Under the pieces are notes generated by a model that was not told the origin of the DNA, searched no databases, and saw only the letters and a list, made by a program, of their open reading frames with translations. A program made the position numbers and the translations under genes. From positions 10,260 to 74,259 of the forward strand of contig CAZKFR010000010.1 in NCBI GenBank assembly GCA_964552015.1: a stretch of 64,000 bases of DNA, read 5' to 3'. Source of the stretch: Rhodocaloribacter sp964552015. GTDB taxonomy: Bacteria; Bacteroidota; Rhodothermia; Rhodothermales; ISCAR-4553. Positions 33,573-43,890 of this stretch are shown piece by piece; within the stretch, counting starts at the first letter, position 1; each line of letters opens with the position of its first letter.

Positions 33573-34853
33573 ATGAAACGTTTTGCCATGGGCCTGGCGG
33601 GGTTGGCCGGGATGGTGCTCCTGGCCGTCCTGCCCGTGGGGGCGCAGCCCACGGTGCTGCGGGCCGCCCGGATGCTCGACGTCGAGACGGGGCGGATCGT
33701 GGCCCCGGCGGTGGTCGTCGTCGAGGGCGCGCGCATCAGCGCCGTCAACCCGCCGGCGCTGCCCGAGGGGGCGGCGGTGCTCGACCTGGGCGACGTGACG
33801 CTCCTGCCCGGCCTGATCGACATGCACACGCACCTGACAGGCGACCTCGCGGGCGACTGGGTGAACCGCCCGGTGCGCGAGACGGCCGCCGACGCGGCGC
33901 TGCGCGGGGCGAAGAACGCCCGCACGACGCTCCTGGCCGGCTTCACCACCGTGCGGGACGTGGGGGCCCCCGGCTTCGCGGACGTGGCGCTCATGCGCGC
34001 CGTCGAGCGCGGCGACGTCGCCGGGCCGTGGATCTTCCCCGCCGGGCACGCCCTGGGCATCACCGGCGGTCACTGCGACGTGACGGGCTACGCCCCCGGC
34101 ATCCTGGAGGGCGGGCCGGAGCAGGGCGTGGCCGACGGCCCGGACGAGGTGCTCAAGGCCGTCCGCTACCAGATCAAACACGGGGCGAAGGTCATCAAGA
34201 CGTGCGCCACAGCCGGGGTGCTCTCGCACGAGGGGCCGGTGGGCGCCCAGCAATACAGCGACGAAGAGCTGCGCGTGATGGTGGAGGAGGCCGCCCGCCA
34301 CGGGATGAAGGTGGCCGCCCACGCCCACGGCAGTGAAGGTATCCTGGCCGCCGTACGCGCCGGCGTGGCCTCCATCGAGCACGGCTCCCTGCTCACCGAC
34401 GAGATCATCGCCGAGATGAAGGCCCGCGGCACCTACCTGGTCCCGACCACCTACCTGGCCGACGCCATCGACCTGGACGCGCTGCCGCCCCATATCCGCG
34501 CCAAGGCCGAGTACGTGCTGCCGCTGGCCCGCGAGAGCCTCCGCCGCGCCATCGCCGCGGGCGTGAAGATCGCCTTCGGGACTGACGCGGCCGTCTATCC
34601 CCACGGCGACAACGCAAAGGAGTTCGCCGTGCTCGTCGCGCTGGGCATGACGCCGCTGGCGGCGATCCAGGCGGCCACGATCCACGCCGCCGACCTGCTC
34701 GGCGTCGACGACCGCGGCCGCATCGCGCCGGGCCTGCTGGCCGACCTGATCGCCGTGCCCGGCAATCCGCTGGACGACGTGCGCGTGCTCGAAGACGTGC
34801 GCTTCGTCATGCGCGGCGGGCAGGTGTTCAAACGCGGCGAGACGACGCCCTGA
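33573..34853 (+). CDS. exported metal-dependent amidohydrolase (imidazolonepropionase/prolidase-like)
   Basis: A 426-residue amidohydrolase with a signal peptide (residues 1-23, GLAGLAGMVLLAVLPVGAQP). It has the metal motif LIDMHTHL, the bridging Lys in HGAKVIKTCATAGVLS, His residues in AAHAHGSEGI and SIEHGSLL, and the Asp in AFGTDAAVYPHGDNAKE. Similar enzymes hydrolyse N-acyl or Xaa-Pro dipeptides and related compounds; the substrate is not readable. GGAGGTA lies 5 bp before the ATG and a good promoter lies upstream. It converges on the DNA methyltransferase gene 18 bp downstream, marking the left edge of the foreign segment. Confidence 0.88.
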   Translation: MKRFAMGLAGLAGMVLLAVLPVGAQPTVLRAARMLDVETGRIVAPAVVVVEGARISAVNPPALPEGAAVLDLGDVTLLPGLIDMHTHLTGDLAGDWVNRPVRETAADAALRGAKNARTTLLAGFTTVRDVGAPGFADVALMRAVERGDVAGPWIFPAGHALGITGGHCDVTGYAPGILEGGPEQGVADGPDEVLKAVRYQIKHGAKVIKTCATAGVLSHEGPVGAQQYSDEELRVMVEEAARHGMKVAAHAHGSEGILAAVRAGVASIEHGSLLTDEIIAEMKARGTYLVPTTYLADAIDLDALPPHIRAKAEYVLPLARESLRRAIAAGVKIAFGTDAAVYPHGDNAKEFAVLVALGMTPLAAIQAATIHAADLLGVDDRGRIAPGLLADLIAVPGNPLDDVRVLEDVRFVMRGGQVFKRGETTP

Positions 34854-34871
34854 ACGGCCGCTGCTGCCGCT

Positions 34872-35918
34872 TCAGAAAAGCGTTGCCTGTTTGGGTAAGG
34901 CGTTCGCCTTTCCTGTATTGTCATCCAAAAGCGGTGGATCGAGCTCGGGAAAGCGAAAACGTGAGCTTTTGAGATATTCTTCTTCAAGTTCAAAAGCCAG
35001 GTAATAGCGACCCATTTCCTGGGCCACTTCACCGGTTGTATTGCTACCAGCGAAGGGATCGAGCACGAGATCTCCTTCTTCAGTTGTGAGGCCGATAATG
35101 AACTCGGGAAGTGCTTTGGGGAAGCGGGCAGGGTGTCGCTTTGTCCGGGTTTCACGGCACCGCCGCTGGTAACGGTCATTACTAGATGTATTCGAGGCAG
35201 CTATGACATTGACAGGCACGGGAGCGCCGATCTCCATCTCGAATGCATCATCAGCTAGGATATTCGGCGGGATAGCCCCTCCGTTGTTTTTGCCGAATTT
35301 GCCCGAAATGTCGTGCTCGCTGGGCCGAAGTTTTGGCGTGTATCCATTTTTCATCAAGTTTTGCTGTGCTTCGCTGTAGGGTTTTAGAATTCTTCGGTTG
35401 GACACTTTGCCGTCCTTCTCATCGATAATCGGGGAGGGGCGAAGCCACCAGACCGTATTGACGGCATCCTTGACGCGGATGCGACGCACCGTTACCCACT
35501 CTGCGGGGGTTGGGAGTTTGGCAGGATTGTACCAGTAAAGTTCTTGGGCGAGGAAGAATCCAAACTCGCCGCCTTCTTCGATTGGTTTGCAAAGCCGAAG
35601 GAGAAACTCATAATGATAGAGGCTCCGGTAGGGCAGGCCCTTGATCCATGTCCCGCCTAGATCAATGACCAGCGAACCTTCTGGCTTCAGGATGCGCTTG
35701 AACTGCTCGGCAAAAGGACGAAACCATTCTACGTACTCTTCAGATGCGACGTTGCCATAACTTTTTTGTCTGAGAAGTGCAAAGGGGGGCGACGTACAGA
35801 TGAGGTCCACCGACGCATCGTCAAGCTGCTTCATGAGTTCAAGGCTGTCGCCAAGGTATGCTGCACCAGCTTTGGTGGTGTAGTAGGGTTGAGCATTGCT
35901 GAGGGTCGGAAGCGGCAT
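34872..35918 (-). CDS. PvuII-like DNA (cytosine-N4) methyltransferase
   Basis: A 348-residue beta-class amino-methyltransferase with the catalytic motif IV TSPPF at residues 42-46 and the SAM motif I DPFAGSNTTG at 287-296, in the permuted order. The blocks SPPFALLRQKSYGN, YWYNPAKLPTPAEWV, RIRVKDAVNTVWW, HDISGKFGKNNGGAIPPN and HPARFPKALPEF closely resemble M.PvuII as I remember it, so CAGCTG with N4-methylcytosine is a plausible specificity. AGGAG lies 7 bp before the ATG. Codon and base use are markedly less GC-rich than in neighbours. It is divergent from the HTH-nuclease pair. Confidence 0.88.
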   Translation of the reverse strand: MPLPTLSNAQPYYTTKAGAAYLGDSLELMKQLDDASVDLICTSPPFALLRQKSYGNVASEEYVEWFRPFAEQFKRILKPEGSLVIDLGGTWIKGLPYRSLYHYEFLLRLCKPIEEGGEFGFFLAQELYWYNPAKLPTPAEWVTVRRIRVKDAVNTVWWLRPSPIIDEKDGKVSNRRILKPYSEAQQNLMKNGYTPKLRPSEHDISGKFGKNNGGAIPPNILADDAFEMEIGAPVPVNVIAASNTSSNDRYQRRCRETRTKRHPARFPKALPEFIIGLTTEEGDLVLDPFAGSNTTGEVAQEMGRYYLAFELEEEYLKSSRFRFPELDPPLLDDNTGKANALPKQATLF

Positions 35919-35953
35919 CGGAGTCTCCTGGATTAGTTAGCCCGGGATAAGCA

Positions 35954-35968
35954 CTTGACGAAGTTAAG
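35954..35968. promoter_or_regulatory. operator-like dyad CTTGACGAAGTTAAG upstream of the methyltransferase
   Basis: A 15-bp imperfect dyad 36 bp before the methyltransferase ATG (minus strand). It matches the dyad at 36061-36075 in 13 of 15 positions, so one protein, probably the HTH gene product, may bind both. Confidence 0.6.
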
Positions 35969-36027
35969 AGATGGGTGCTAAATTCACCAAGGTAGCGTCC
36001 ACTCGTGAAGGGTGAGCAAACGGTCTG

Positions 36028-36055
36028 TTGAAGGTAACAACCTTGATGGTATAAA
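36028..36055 (+). promoter_or_regulatory. promoter TTGAAG-N16-TATAAA for the HTH-nuclease operon
   Basis: TTGAAG at 36028-36033 and TATAAA at 36050-36055, 16 bp apart, within an AT-rich stretch. Transcription would begin near 36062, on or beside the TTG start codon. The palindrome AAGGTAACAACCTT (36031-36044) overlaps the spacer. Confidence 0.6.
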
Positions 36056-36060
36056 ATAAC

Positions 36061-36075
36061 CTTGACAAAGTCAAG
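36061..36075. promoter_or_regulatory. operator-like perfect dyad CTTGACAAAGTCAAG over the start of the HTH gene
   Basis: CTTGAC-AAA-GTCAAG is a perfect inverted repeat covering the predicted transcription start and the TTG codon at 36062. This position suits autorepression. Confidence 0.65.
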
Positions 36076-36316
36076 TAGTTTTTCAAAAAAAGACTTCAAC
36101 CCTGACGATTGGATCTCGCAGGCGGAGGCAGCGGATCTTCGTGGCGTCTCACGGCAGGCGATCCATCAACTCGTACAGAAGGGCCGCTTCCGCACCTGTG
36201 AGGTGGCGGGCCGAACCCTCGTGCTGCGCGAAGACGTGGTGCAGTACGAACCGAGCAAGGGCGGACGCCCGCCGGCCACCGAAGATACCAAGGACGAAAC
36301 GGGGCGGGTGGTTTAG
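36062..36316 (+). CDS. small HTH protein, putative restriction-modification controller
   Basis: An 84-residue protein. A low-complexity Ser/Lys start is followed by a MerR/excisionase-like helix-turn-helix (WISQAEAADLRGVSRQAIHQLVQKGRF, about residues 17-43) and a wing (TCEVAGRTLVLREDVVQYEPS). The tail is charged. The only usable start is TTG at 36062, apparently on a leaderless mRNA, as described for several R-M controller proteins. It ends 1 bp before the nuclease gene. Its role as controller is inferred from the dyads upstream of both divergent units; it could alternatively be a DNA-recognition helper of the nuclease. Confidence 0.7.
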   Translation: MTKSSSFSKKDFNPDDWISQAEAADLRGVSRQAIHQLVQKGRFRTCEVAGRTLVLREDVVQYEPSKGGRPPATEDTKDETGRVV

Positions 36317-36317
36317 C

Positions 36318-37736
36318 GTGGCGACCGCTGGAAAGGAGAGTCAGATTCCCGTCGGTACGGGCTTCAGTCCCGATCTCGTAAGTCTGCCGGATTATGTTCG
36401 TGCCGTTGTTTCGCACAGCGGAGATCCAGACGCGCTAGAAAAGGCCATTAACGCCGCACCTGTCTGGATCGGTAAAAAGCTGCGGACGACCCGGCGGACG
36501 CGCCGACATCCGATGGAAGCCGGGGTACAGTATGGGCTGCTCACGCCGAAAACCTACGAGGCTACCGACCTGGCGCGGCGGCTTGCTAGTCTGAGTGGAA
36601 GTGAGGAGAAACTGTATCGAGCGTTTGCCCGGCACATCCTGATGAACCTCGGTGGTCTCCGCGTTGTGGAGGCGGCACAGGAAATGCTTCTTGACAGACG
36701 GAAGGTTACGGGTGACTCGCTCGCGCAGTACCTTTCGGATCAGGGCTTCCGCGTCTCGGTCCACAATACCGCCATCAACACAATGCGGATGTGGCTGGCA
36801 AAGGCAGGGCTGTTCCCGGAGAGCGGGCGCAGAGCCGGGGCGTGGCGACCGGACCCAGACGTGAAGGAGCAACTCGTCGGGATGGACGATGACATGATTG
36901 CGGCGCTGGCGGCACTGACGCCCGAGCAGATCGCCTTTGTGAAAGCTCTCGTTCGCCGCGACCCGGAAGACTGGGTGCCGGCAGCAGAGATACGGGACCT
37001 TGCTGAAGACGCCGAAGGCGTGCGGATCGGTCGCGGTTCTCTGCCCAACGAGGTGCTGCGTCCTCTGAAAGCAGCCGGACTGATTGAATACCGCACGGGC
37101 GGTAGGAAAAGCGGGAAGACCTCGGAGTTGAAGACGACGAAGGCGTTTCGAGCCGAGGTGCTGGAGCCGTTCCTGGAGGGAACGCTGAAGGACCTGGATC
37201 CGACGCTGACGGCTTACTACCGCGCCCGTCCCGCTGATATTTACGCTTCGCTTGGCTCAAAAGACAAGCACGAGAAGGGACAGGCGCTGGAAGCATTTGC
37301 TGTCATGGTGATGCGCTTGCTCGGGCTCCGGTTCGTGGCCTGGCGACGTCGGGCAGCGGATACCGGATTCAGCGAAGTGGATGTGCTGATGGCTGGGCTG
37401 TTTGGGGCCGTACCTACGATGTGGCAGGTGCAGTGTAAGAACACGCCTTCGGGACAGGTTCGCCTGGAGGATGTGGCGAAAGAGGTCGGGCTCATTCCTC
37501 TTACGCGGGCAACGCACATACTCGTGCTGGCAAACGCGCCGTTCACCCGCGACGCTCGACGTTACGCTGACGAGATCATGAAGCACTCGTCGGTGACAAT
37601 TTTTCTGCTAGATCGGGAGGACTTTGAGGCCATCCGTAAGAATCCGGCCAACCTGGGCCACATCCTTCAGAAACAGGCGGAGAACATCCGTGATCTCAAG
37701 ATGGCTGCGCCCGTATGGAGAGAATATCAGGGATAA
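36318..37736 (+). CDS. putative restriction endonuclease with C-terminal QxK nuclease domain
   Basis: A 472-residue protein starting with GTG 1 bp after the HTH stop. The C-terminal domain (about 330-450) has an Mrr-like restriction fold pattern: a Lys/Glu helix (EKGQALEAFAVMVMRLLG), then Asp355 in SEVDVL, then Gln372 and Lys374 in WQVQCKN, i.e. D-X16-QxK. The strand THILVLANAP follows. The N-terminal 200 residues and a winged-helix-like middle (LRPLKAAGLIEYRTGG) match nothing I recognise. Next to a PvuII-like methyltransferase it is most likely the cognate endonuclease, although it does not resemble R.PvuII (about 157 aa). Confidence 0.7.
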   Translation: MATAGKESQIPVGTGFSPDLVSLPDYVRAVVSHSGDPDALEKAINAAPVWIGKKLRTTRRTRRHPMEAGVQYGLLTPKTYEATDLARRLASLSGSEEKLYRAFARHILMNLGGLRVVEAAQEMLLDRRKVTGDSLAQYLSDQGFRVSVHNTAINTMRMWLAKAGLFPESGRRAGAWRPDPDVKEQLVGMDDDMIAALAALTPEQIAFVKALVRRDPEDWVPAAEIRDLAEDAEGVRIGRGSLPNEVLRPLKAAGLIEYRTGGRKSGKTSELKTTKAFRAEVLEPFLEGTLKDLDPTLTAYYRARPADIYASLGSKDKHEKGQALEAFAVMVMRLLGLRFVAWRRRAADTGFSEVDVLMAGLFGAVPTMWQVQCKNTPSGQVRLEDVAKEVGLIPLTRATHILVLANAPFTRDARRYADEIMKHSSVTIFLLDREDFEAIRKNPANLGHILQKQAENIRDLKMAAPVWREYQG

Positions 37737-37838
37737 GGACTTTCCCTGTCTGCTGATGAATTCCCCGCGGTCGCCCGGATCTTCGAAGCGCTTCTGGCGC
37801 CGTCCCCCCCGTTTTTCCAAGTCTGTGAGCAAGGAGCG

Positions 37839-39509
<1,671 letters not shown>

Positions 39510-39516
39510 GATGGCC

Positions 39517-42500
39517 TCAGCCCATCGCTACCGCCTCGGCGTCCGTGGTGGCGGCCAGCGTCGGGGCGGCGTCGCGGCGCGTCAGGTAGGTGTAGACCGC
39601 CGGGATGACGTAGAGCGTCAGGAACGTGCCGAAGAGCATCCCGCCGATGATGGCGATGCCCATCGGGGCGCGGCTCTCGCTGCCGGCGCCCAGCGCCAGC
39701 GCGATCGGCACGATGCCCAGGATCGTCGAGATGCTCGTCATGAGCACCGGGCGGAACCGGGCCGCCGCCCCCTCCCGGATCGCCTCCCTGATCGGCAGCC
39801 CCGTCGCCTTCCGCTGGTTGGCGAACTCGACGATCAGGATGCCGTTCTTCGTCACCAGGCCGATGAGCATGATCATCCCGATCTGGCTGAAGATGTTGAT
39901 CGTCTGGCCGAAGTACCACAGCGAGAAGAGGGCGCCGGCCAGGGCCAGGGGCACCGTGAGCATGATGATGAGCGGGTCGCGGAAGCTCTCGAACTGGGCG
40001 GCCAGCACCAGGTAGATCAGCACCAGGGCCAGGAGGAAGACGAAGAGCAGGCTGGAGGCACTCTCGGCGAAGTCGCGCGAGGGGCCGGTCAGCGCCGTGG
40101 CGAACGTCTCGTCGAGCACCTCCCCGGCCAGGCGGTCCATGGCGGCGATGCCGTCGCCGATGGTCTTGCCCGGCGCCAGGCCGGCCGAGATGGTGGCCGA
40201 GACGTAGCGGTCGAAGCGGTAGCGCTGGGGCGGGCTGCTCTCCTCGGAGACGCGCACCAGGTTGTCGAGCTGGACGGGCTCGCCGGCGGCGTTGCGGACG
40301 AAGAGGGTGCGCAGGTCGAGCGTCTCGTTGCGGTCGGCGCGGTCCACCTGGGCGATGACCTGGTACTGCTTGCCGTCCATGATGAAGTAGCCGACGCGCT
40401 GGGCGCTGAGGGCCAGCTGGAGCGTCTGCGCGATGTCGAGCGCCGAGACGCCCAGCGCCCGCGCCCGCTCGCGGTCGATGGTGATGCGCAGCTCGGGCTT
40501 GTTGAACTTCAGGTCGGCGTCGACGAAGGTGAAGGTCGGCTCCCGGCGGGCGGCCTCCAGGAAGCGTGGCAGCGTCTCGCGCAGTTTCTCGAAGCTGGGG
40601 GCCAGCAGGACGTACTGCACCGGCAGCCCGCCGCGCCGGTCGCCCAGGCTCTGCGGCTCGGAGACGAACGTGCGGGCGCGCGTCATCTGGGCGACGCGGG
40701 CCGTGAGCGCCTCGGCGATCGCCGTCTGGGACCGCGCCCGCTCCTCCGCCGGGGGCAGGATGAGGAAGGCAAAGCCCGAGTTGACCGACGAGGCGGCGCC
40801 GAAGCCCGGCGACGTCACCGAGATGATGGCCTCGGCTTCGGGCACCTCCGCCTGGATCGTCCGGATGAGGTCGTCCATGTAGGCGTCCATGTACTCGTAC
40901 GTGGCGCCCTCCGGGGCCGTGGCGAAGAGCCGGATACGGCCCCGGTCCTCTTTCGGGGCCAGCTCCTGCGGCAGGCTGGTGAAGAACAGGTAGACCAGGG
41001 CGAAGCACGCCGCGATGACGGGCAGGGCCAGCCACCGCCGCCGCAGGAAGGCGTCGAGCGAGCGGGTATAGCGGCGGTTGAGCTGCACGAAGAACGGCTC
41101 CGTCTTCCGGTAGAACCACGAGTGGTGCGCGTGCGGCTTGAGCAGGCGCGTACTCAGCATCGGCGTCAGCGTCAGCGCCACGAACGACGAGATGACGACG
41201 GCCCCGCCGAGCACCACGCCGAACTCGCGGAAGAGCCGCCCGGTCAGCCCGCCCAGAAACAGGATCGGCAGGAAGACGGACACGAGCGCCAGCGTCGTGG
41301 CGATGACGGCGAAGAAGATCTCGCGCGTGCCCGTGATGCCCGCCTCCAGCGGCGGCTTCCCCGCCTCGATCTTGGCATAGATGTTCTCGAGCACCACGAT
41401 GGCGTCGTCCACCACCAGCCCGATGGCCAGCACGAGCCCCAGCAGCGTCAGCACGTTGATCGAGAAGCCGGCCACGTACATGATGAAGAAGGCGCCGACG
41501 AGCGAGACCGGGATGACGAGCACCGGGATGAGGGTGGTGCGCACGTCGCGCAGGAACAGGAAGATGATGAGCACCACCAGGATCAGCGCCAGGAAGATCG
41601 TCTGCTGCACCTCGGTGACGGAGTCGCGGATGTAGTCGGTCACGTCGAAGCCGATGCCGAGCTCGATGTCCGGCGGCAGGTCCCGGGCGATCTGGTCGAC
41701 GCGGCGGTAGAACTCGTCGGCGATGGCGATGTAGTTGGCGCCGGGCTGGGGCTGCAGCACCACGCCGACCATCGGGATGCCGTCCCGCTTGAGGACGGTG
41801 CGTTCGTTGAGCGGGCCCAGCTCGGCCCGGCCCACGTCGCGCAGGCGGACGATCTGGCCCTGGTCTTCCTTCAGGATGAGGTTGTTGAACGCCTCCGGGT
41901 CTTCGAGGCGGCTCATGGTGCGGATCGTCAGCTCCACCTGTTCCCCCTCGATGCGGCCCGAGGGCAGCTCCACGTTCTCACGCTGGAGGGCGTTGCGCAC
42001 GTCGAGCGGGGAGAGCCGGTAGGCGGCCAGGCGCTGCGGGTCCAGCCAGATCCGCATGGCGTATTCCTTCTCGCCCCAGATCTGCACGGCGCTGACGCCG
42101 GGGATCGTCTGCAGGCGTTCCTTGAAGACCTCGTCGGCGAAGCGGGAGAGCTCGAGCAGGTTGCGCCGGTCGCTCCGGATGTTGAGGAAGACGATGGGCT
42201 GGGCGTCCGCGTCGGCCTTGGAGACGACGGGCGGCTCGGCATCGGGCGGCAGGTTGTTCATCGCCCGCGAGACGCGGTCGCGCACGTCGTTGGCGGCCCG
42301 TTCGAGGTCCACGTCCAGGTTGAACTCCACCGTGAGCGTGCTGCGGCCCTCGCGGCTGACCGACGTCAGCGTGCGGATGCCGTCGACGCCGTTGACGGAC
42401 TCCTCCAGCGGTTCGGTGATCTGCGACTCGATGACGTCGGCGTTGGCGCCCGGGTAGCTGGTGCTGACGGTGATGATCGGCGGGTCCACGGCCGGGTACT

Positions 42501-42606
42501 CGCGCACGCCCAGGAAGGTGAAGCCGATGAGGCCGAAGAGCACGATGACCACGGACATCACGATGGCCAGGACGGGGCGGCGGATGCTCAGCGCATAGAG
42601 GCTCAT
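39517..42606 (-). CDS. RND-type efflux transporter inner-membrane subunit
   Basis: A 1029-residue HAE1/AcrB-type permease with 12 spans and two large periplasmic loops. The opening is LYALSIRRPVLAIVMSVVIVLFGLIGF; the proton-relay region in TM4 has LGLVLAIGLVVDDAIVVLENIY, and the C-terminal half has LIGLVTKNGILIVEFANQ. It takes up drugs or lipids from the periplasm and works with the adaptor encoded 36 bp upstream; no outer-membrane TolC gene is adjacent. It converges on hutU, 7 bp apart. The tail (PTLAATTDAEAVAMG) is short. Confidence 0.96.
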   Translation of the reverse strand: MSLYALSIRRPVLAIVMSVVIVLFGLIGFTFLGVREYPAVDPPIITVSTSYPGANADVIESQITEPLEESVNGVDGIRTLTSVSREGRSTLTVEFNLDVDLERAANDVRDRVSRAMNNLPPDAEPPVVSKADADAQPIVFLNIRSDRRNLLELSRFADEVFKERLQTIPGVSAVQIWGEKEYAMRIWLDPQRLAAYRLSPLDVRNALQRENVELPSGRIEGEQVELTIRTMSRLEDPEAFNNLILKEDQGQIVRLRDVGRAELGPLNERTVLKRDGIPMVGVVLQPQPGANYIAIADEFYRRVDQIARDLPPDIELGIGFDVTDYIRDSVTEVQQTIFLALILVVLIIFLFLRDVRTTLIPVLVIPVSLVGAFFIMYVAGFSINVLTLLGLVLAIGLVVDDAIVVLENIYAKIEAGKPPLEAGITGTREIFFAVIATTLALVSVFLPILFLGGLTGRLFREFGVVLGGAVVISSFVALTLTPMLSTRLLKPHAHHSWFYRKTEPFFVQLNRRYTRSLDAFLRRRWLALPVIAACFALVYLFFTSLPQELAPKEDRGRIRLFATAPEGATYEYMDAYMDDLIRTIQAEVPEAEAIISVTSPGFGAASSVNSGFAFLILPPAEERARSQTAIAEALTARVAQMTRARTFVSEPQSLGDRRGGLPVQYVLLAPSFEKLRETLPRFLEAARREPTFTFVDADLKFNKPELRITIDRERARALGVSALDIAQTLQLALSAQRVGYFIMDGKQYQVIAQVDRADRNETLDLRTLFVRNAAGEPVQLDNLVRVSEESSPPQRYRFDRYVSATISAGLAPGKTIGDGIAAMDRLAGEVLDETFATALTGPSRDFAESASSLLFVFLLALVLIYLVLAAQFESFRDPLIIMLTVPLALAGALFSLWYFGQTINIFSQIGMIMLIGLVTKNGILIVEFANQRKATGLPIREAIREGAAARFRPVLMTSISTILGIVPIALALGAGSESRAPMGIAIIGGMLFGTFLTLYVIPAVYTYLTRRDAAPTLAATTDAEAVAMG

Positions 42607-42642
42607 GGCGCGGGAGGGCTGGAGGTAAGCGGGCGGCGCGGC

Positions 42643-43761
42643 TCACTCGGTGCCCGGGGCGGCCAGGTCGAACCCGGCCAGCTCGACCGGCAGGCCGGAG
42701 CGGAGCTGCAACAGTCCGGACGTGATGACGGTGTCGCCGGGGGCCAGCCCGGCCACCACCTGCACCCGGTCCTCCAGGCGCAGGCCCGTCTCGACCGGCT
42801 GCACGACGGCGCGTCCGGCGCGGTAGACGAAGACCTGCTTGCCGCCCAGCACGGGAATGACGGCGATGGCCGGCACGGTCAGCGCGTCGGGGATCTCCTC
42901 GAAGACGACTTCGACGCGGGCGAAGGCGCCGGGCAGCAGCCGGCCCTGCGGGTTGGCGGCGCGGGCCCGCAGGCGCAGCGTCCGCGTGGCGGCGTCGATG
43001 CGGGGCTCGTAGGCATAGATACGCCCCTCGAACGTGCCCTCGACGCCCTCGACGGTGAAGGCGATCCGGTTGCCGACACGGACGCGGTGGGCATGCCGCT
43101 CGGGGATGGAGAACTCGACCTTCACCGTGCCGATGTCCTGCAACGTGGCGATCCGGGTGCTCGGGCTGATGTAGCTGCCCTCGCTCACGTAGCGCAGGCC
43201 GATGAGCCCGTCGAAGGGGGCCCGTAGCTCCGTCCGGGCGATCTGGGCCTCGATCAGGGCGACGGCGGCCCGCTGCACGTCCCGCTCGTTCACCGTGGCG
43301 TCGTACGTCTCCTGGCTGATGCCCTGCTTCGCGAGCAGTTGCCGTTGCCGCTGCTCCCGGTCCTCGGCCAGCCGGAGGCGGAGCCGGGCCTGCTGGAGCT
43401 GGGCCTGCAACTCCTGGTCGTTCACCTTCAGGAGCAGCTCGCCGGCCTGCACGCGGCGGCCCTCCTCGATGGCCAGGTGCACGATCCGGCCCGTGGCCTC
43501 ACTCCGCAACTCGACCTCCTCGTTGGCCAGGATCGTGCCCGTGGTCACGAGCCGGTCCTGCAACGGCTGCGGCTCGACGACGACGGCTTCGACGCGAAGG
43601 GGGGCCTGGTTACCGGCCGCGGGCTGGGTGGCGCCGGCCGCCGGCGTGCCGCCGCGCAGCTTCGGCCAGGCCAGCAGCGCCACGGCGACCAGCAGACCGG
43701 CACCGATCAGGATGTGTTTGATCACGGTGGGGGAGGAGCGGGGTGAACGGGGAACGGCCAC
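42643..43761 (-). CDS. RND efflux periplasmic adaptor (membrane fusion protein)
   Basis: A 372-residue HlyD/AcrA-type adaptor with an N-terminal membrane anchor (HILIGAGLLVAVALLAWP, residues 15-32). The lipoyl-like half (ATGRIVHLAIEEGRRVQAGELLLKVND), a coiled-coil hairpin rich in Gln/Arg (about 115-165), the second lipoyl half (TELRAPFDGLIGLRYVSEGSYI) and beta-barrel and membrane-proximal domains follow. A GTG at 43725 (VIKHILIG) may be the true start. It is upstream of the RND permease in one operon. Confidence 0.93.
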   Translation of the reverse strand: MAVPRSPRSSPTVIKHILIGAGLLVAVALLAWPKLRGGTPAAGATQPAAGNQAPLRVEAVVVEPQPLQDRLVTTGTILANEEVELRSEATGRIVHLAIEEGRRVQAGELLLKVNDQELQAQLQQARLRLRLAEDREQRQRQLLAKQGISQETYDATVNERDVQRAAVALIEAQIARTELRAPFDGLIGLRYVSEGSYISPSTRIATLQDIGTVKVEFSIPERHAHRVRVGNRIAFTVEGVEGTFEGRIYAYEPRIDAATRTLRLRARAANPQGRLLPGAFARVEVVFEEIPDALTVPAIAVIPVLGGKQVFVYRAGRAVVQPVETGLRLEDRVQVVAGLAPGDTVITSGLLQLRSGLPVELAGFDLAAPGTE

Positions 43762-43890
43762 CGGCGGGCGGTAGTCTGCATACGCCCGCCCCGTACGGCA
43801 GGTTGTGTCGCACGAGCGAACGGCACGGGCATCTTTTTGAACAGCATCCTCCCGTTGCCGGTTGCACGCGGGGAGCGAGGAGCGTGCCCG

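Noticed and set aside
34872..37736. Prophage or larger defence island around the restriction genes
   Set aside because: Only three genes differ in composition; no integrase, phage structural gene or additional defence gene is adjacent.
39511..43227. 1238-residue plus-strand open frame opposite the RND efflux genes
   Set aside because: His/Asp/Val-rich antisense translation with no motifs; the minus strand encodes complete RND and adaptor proteins.
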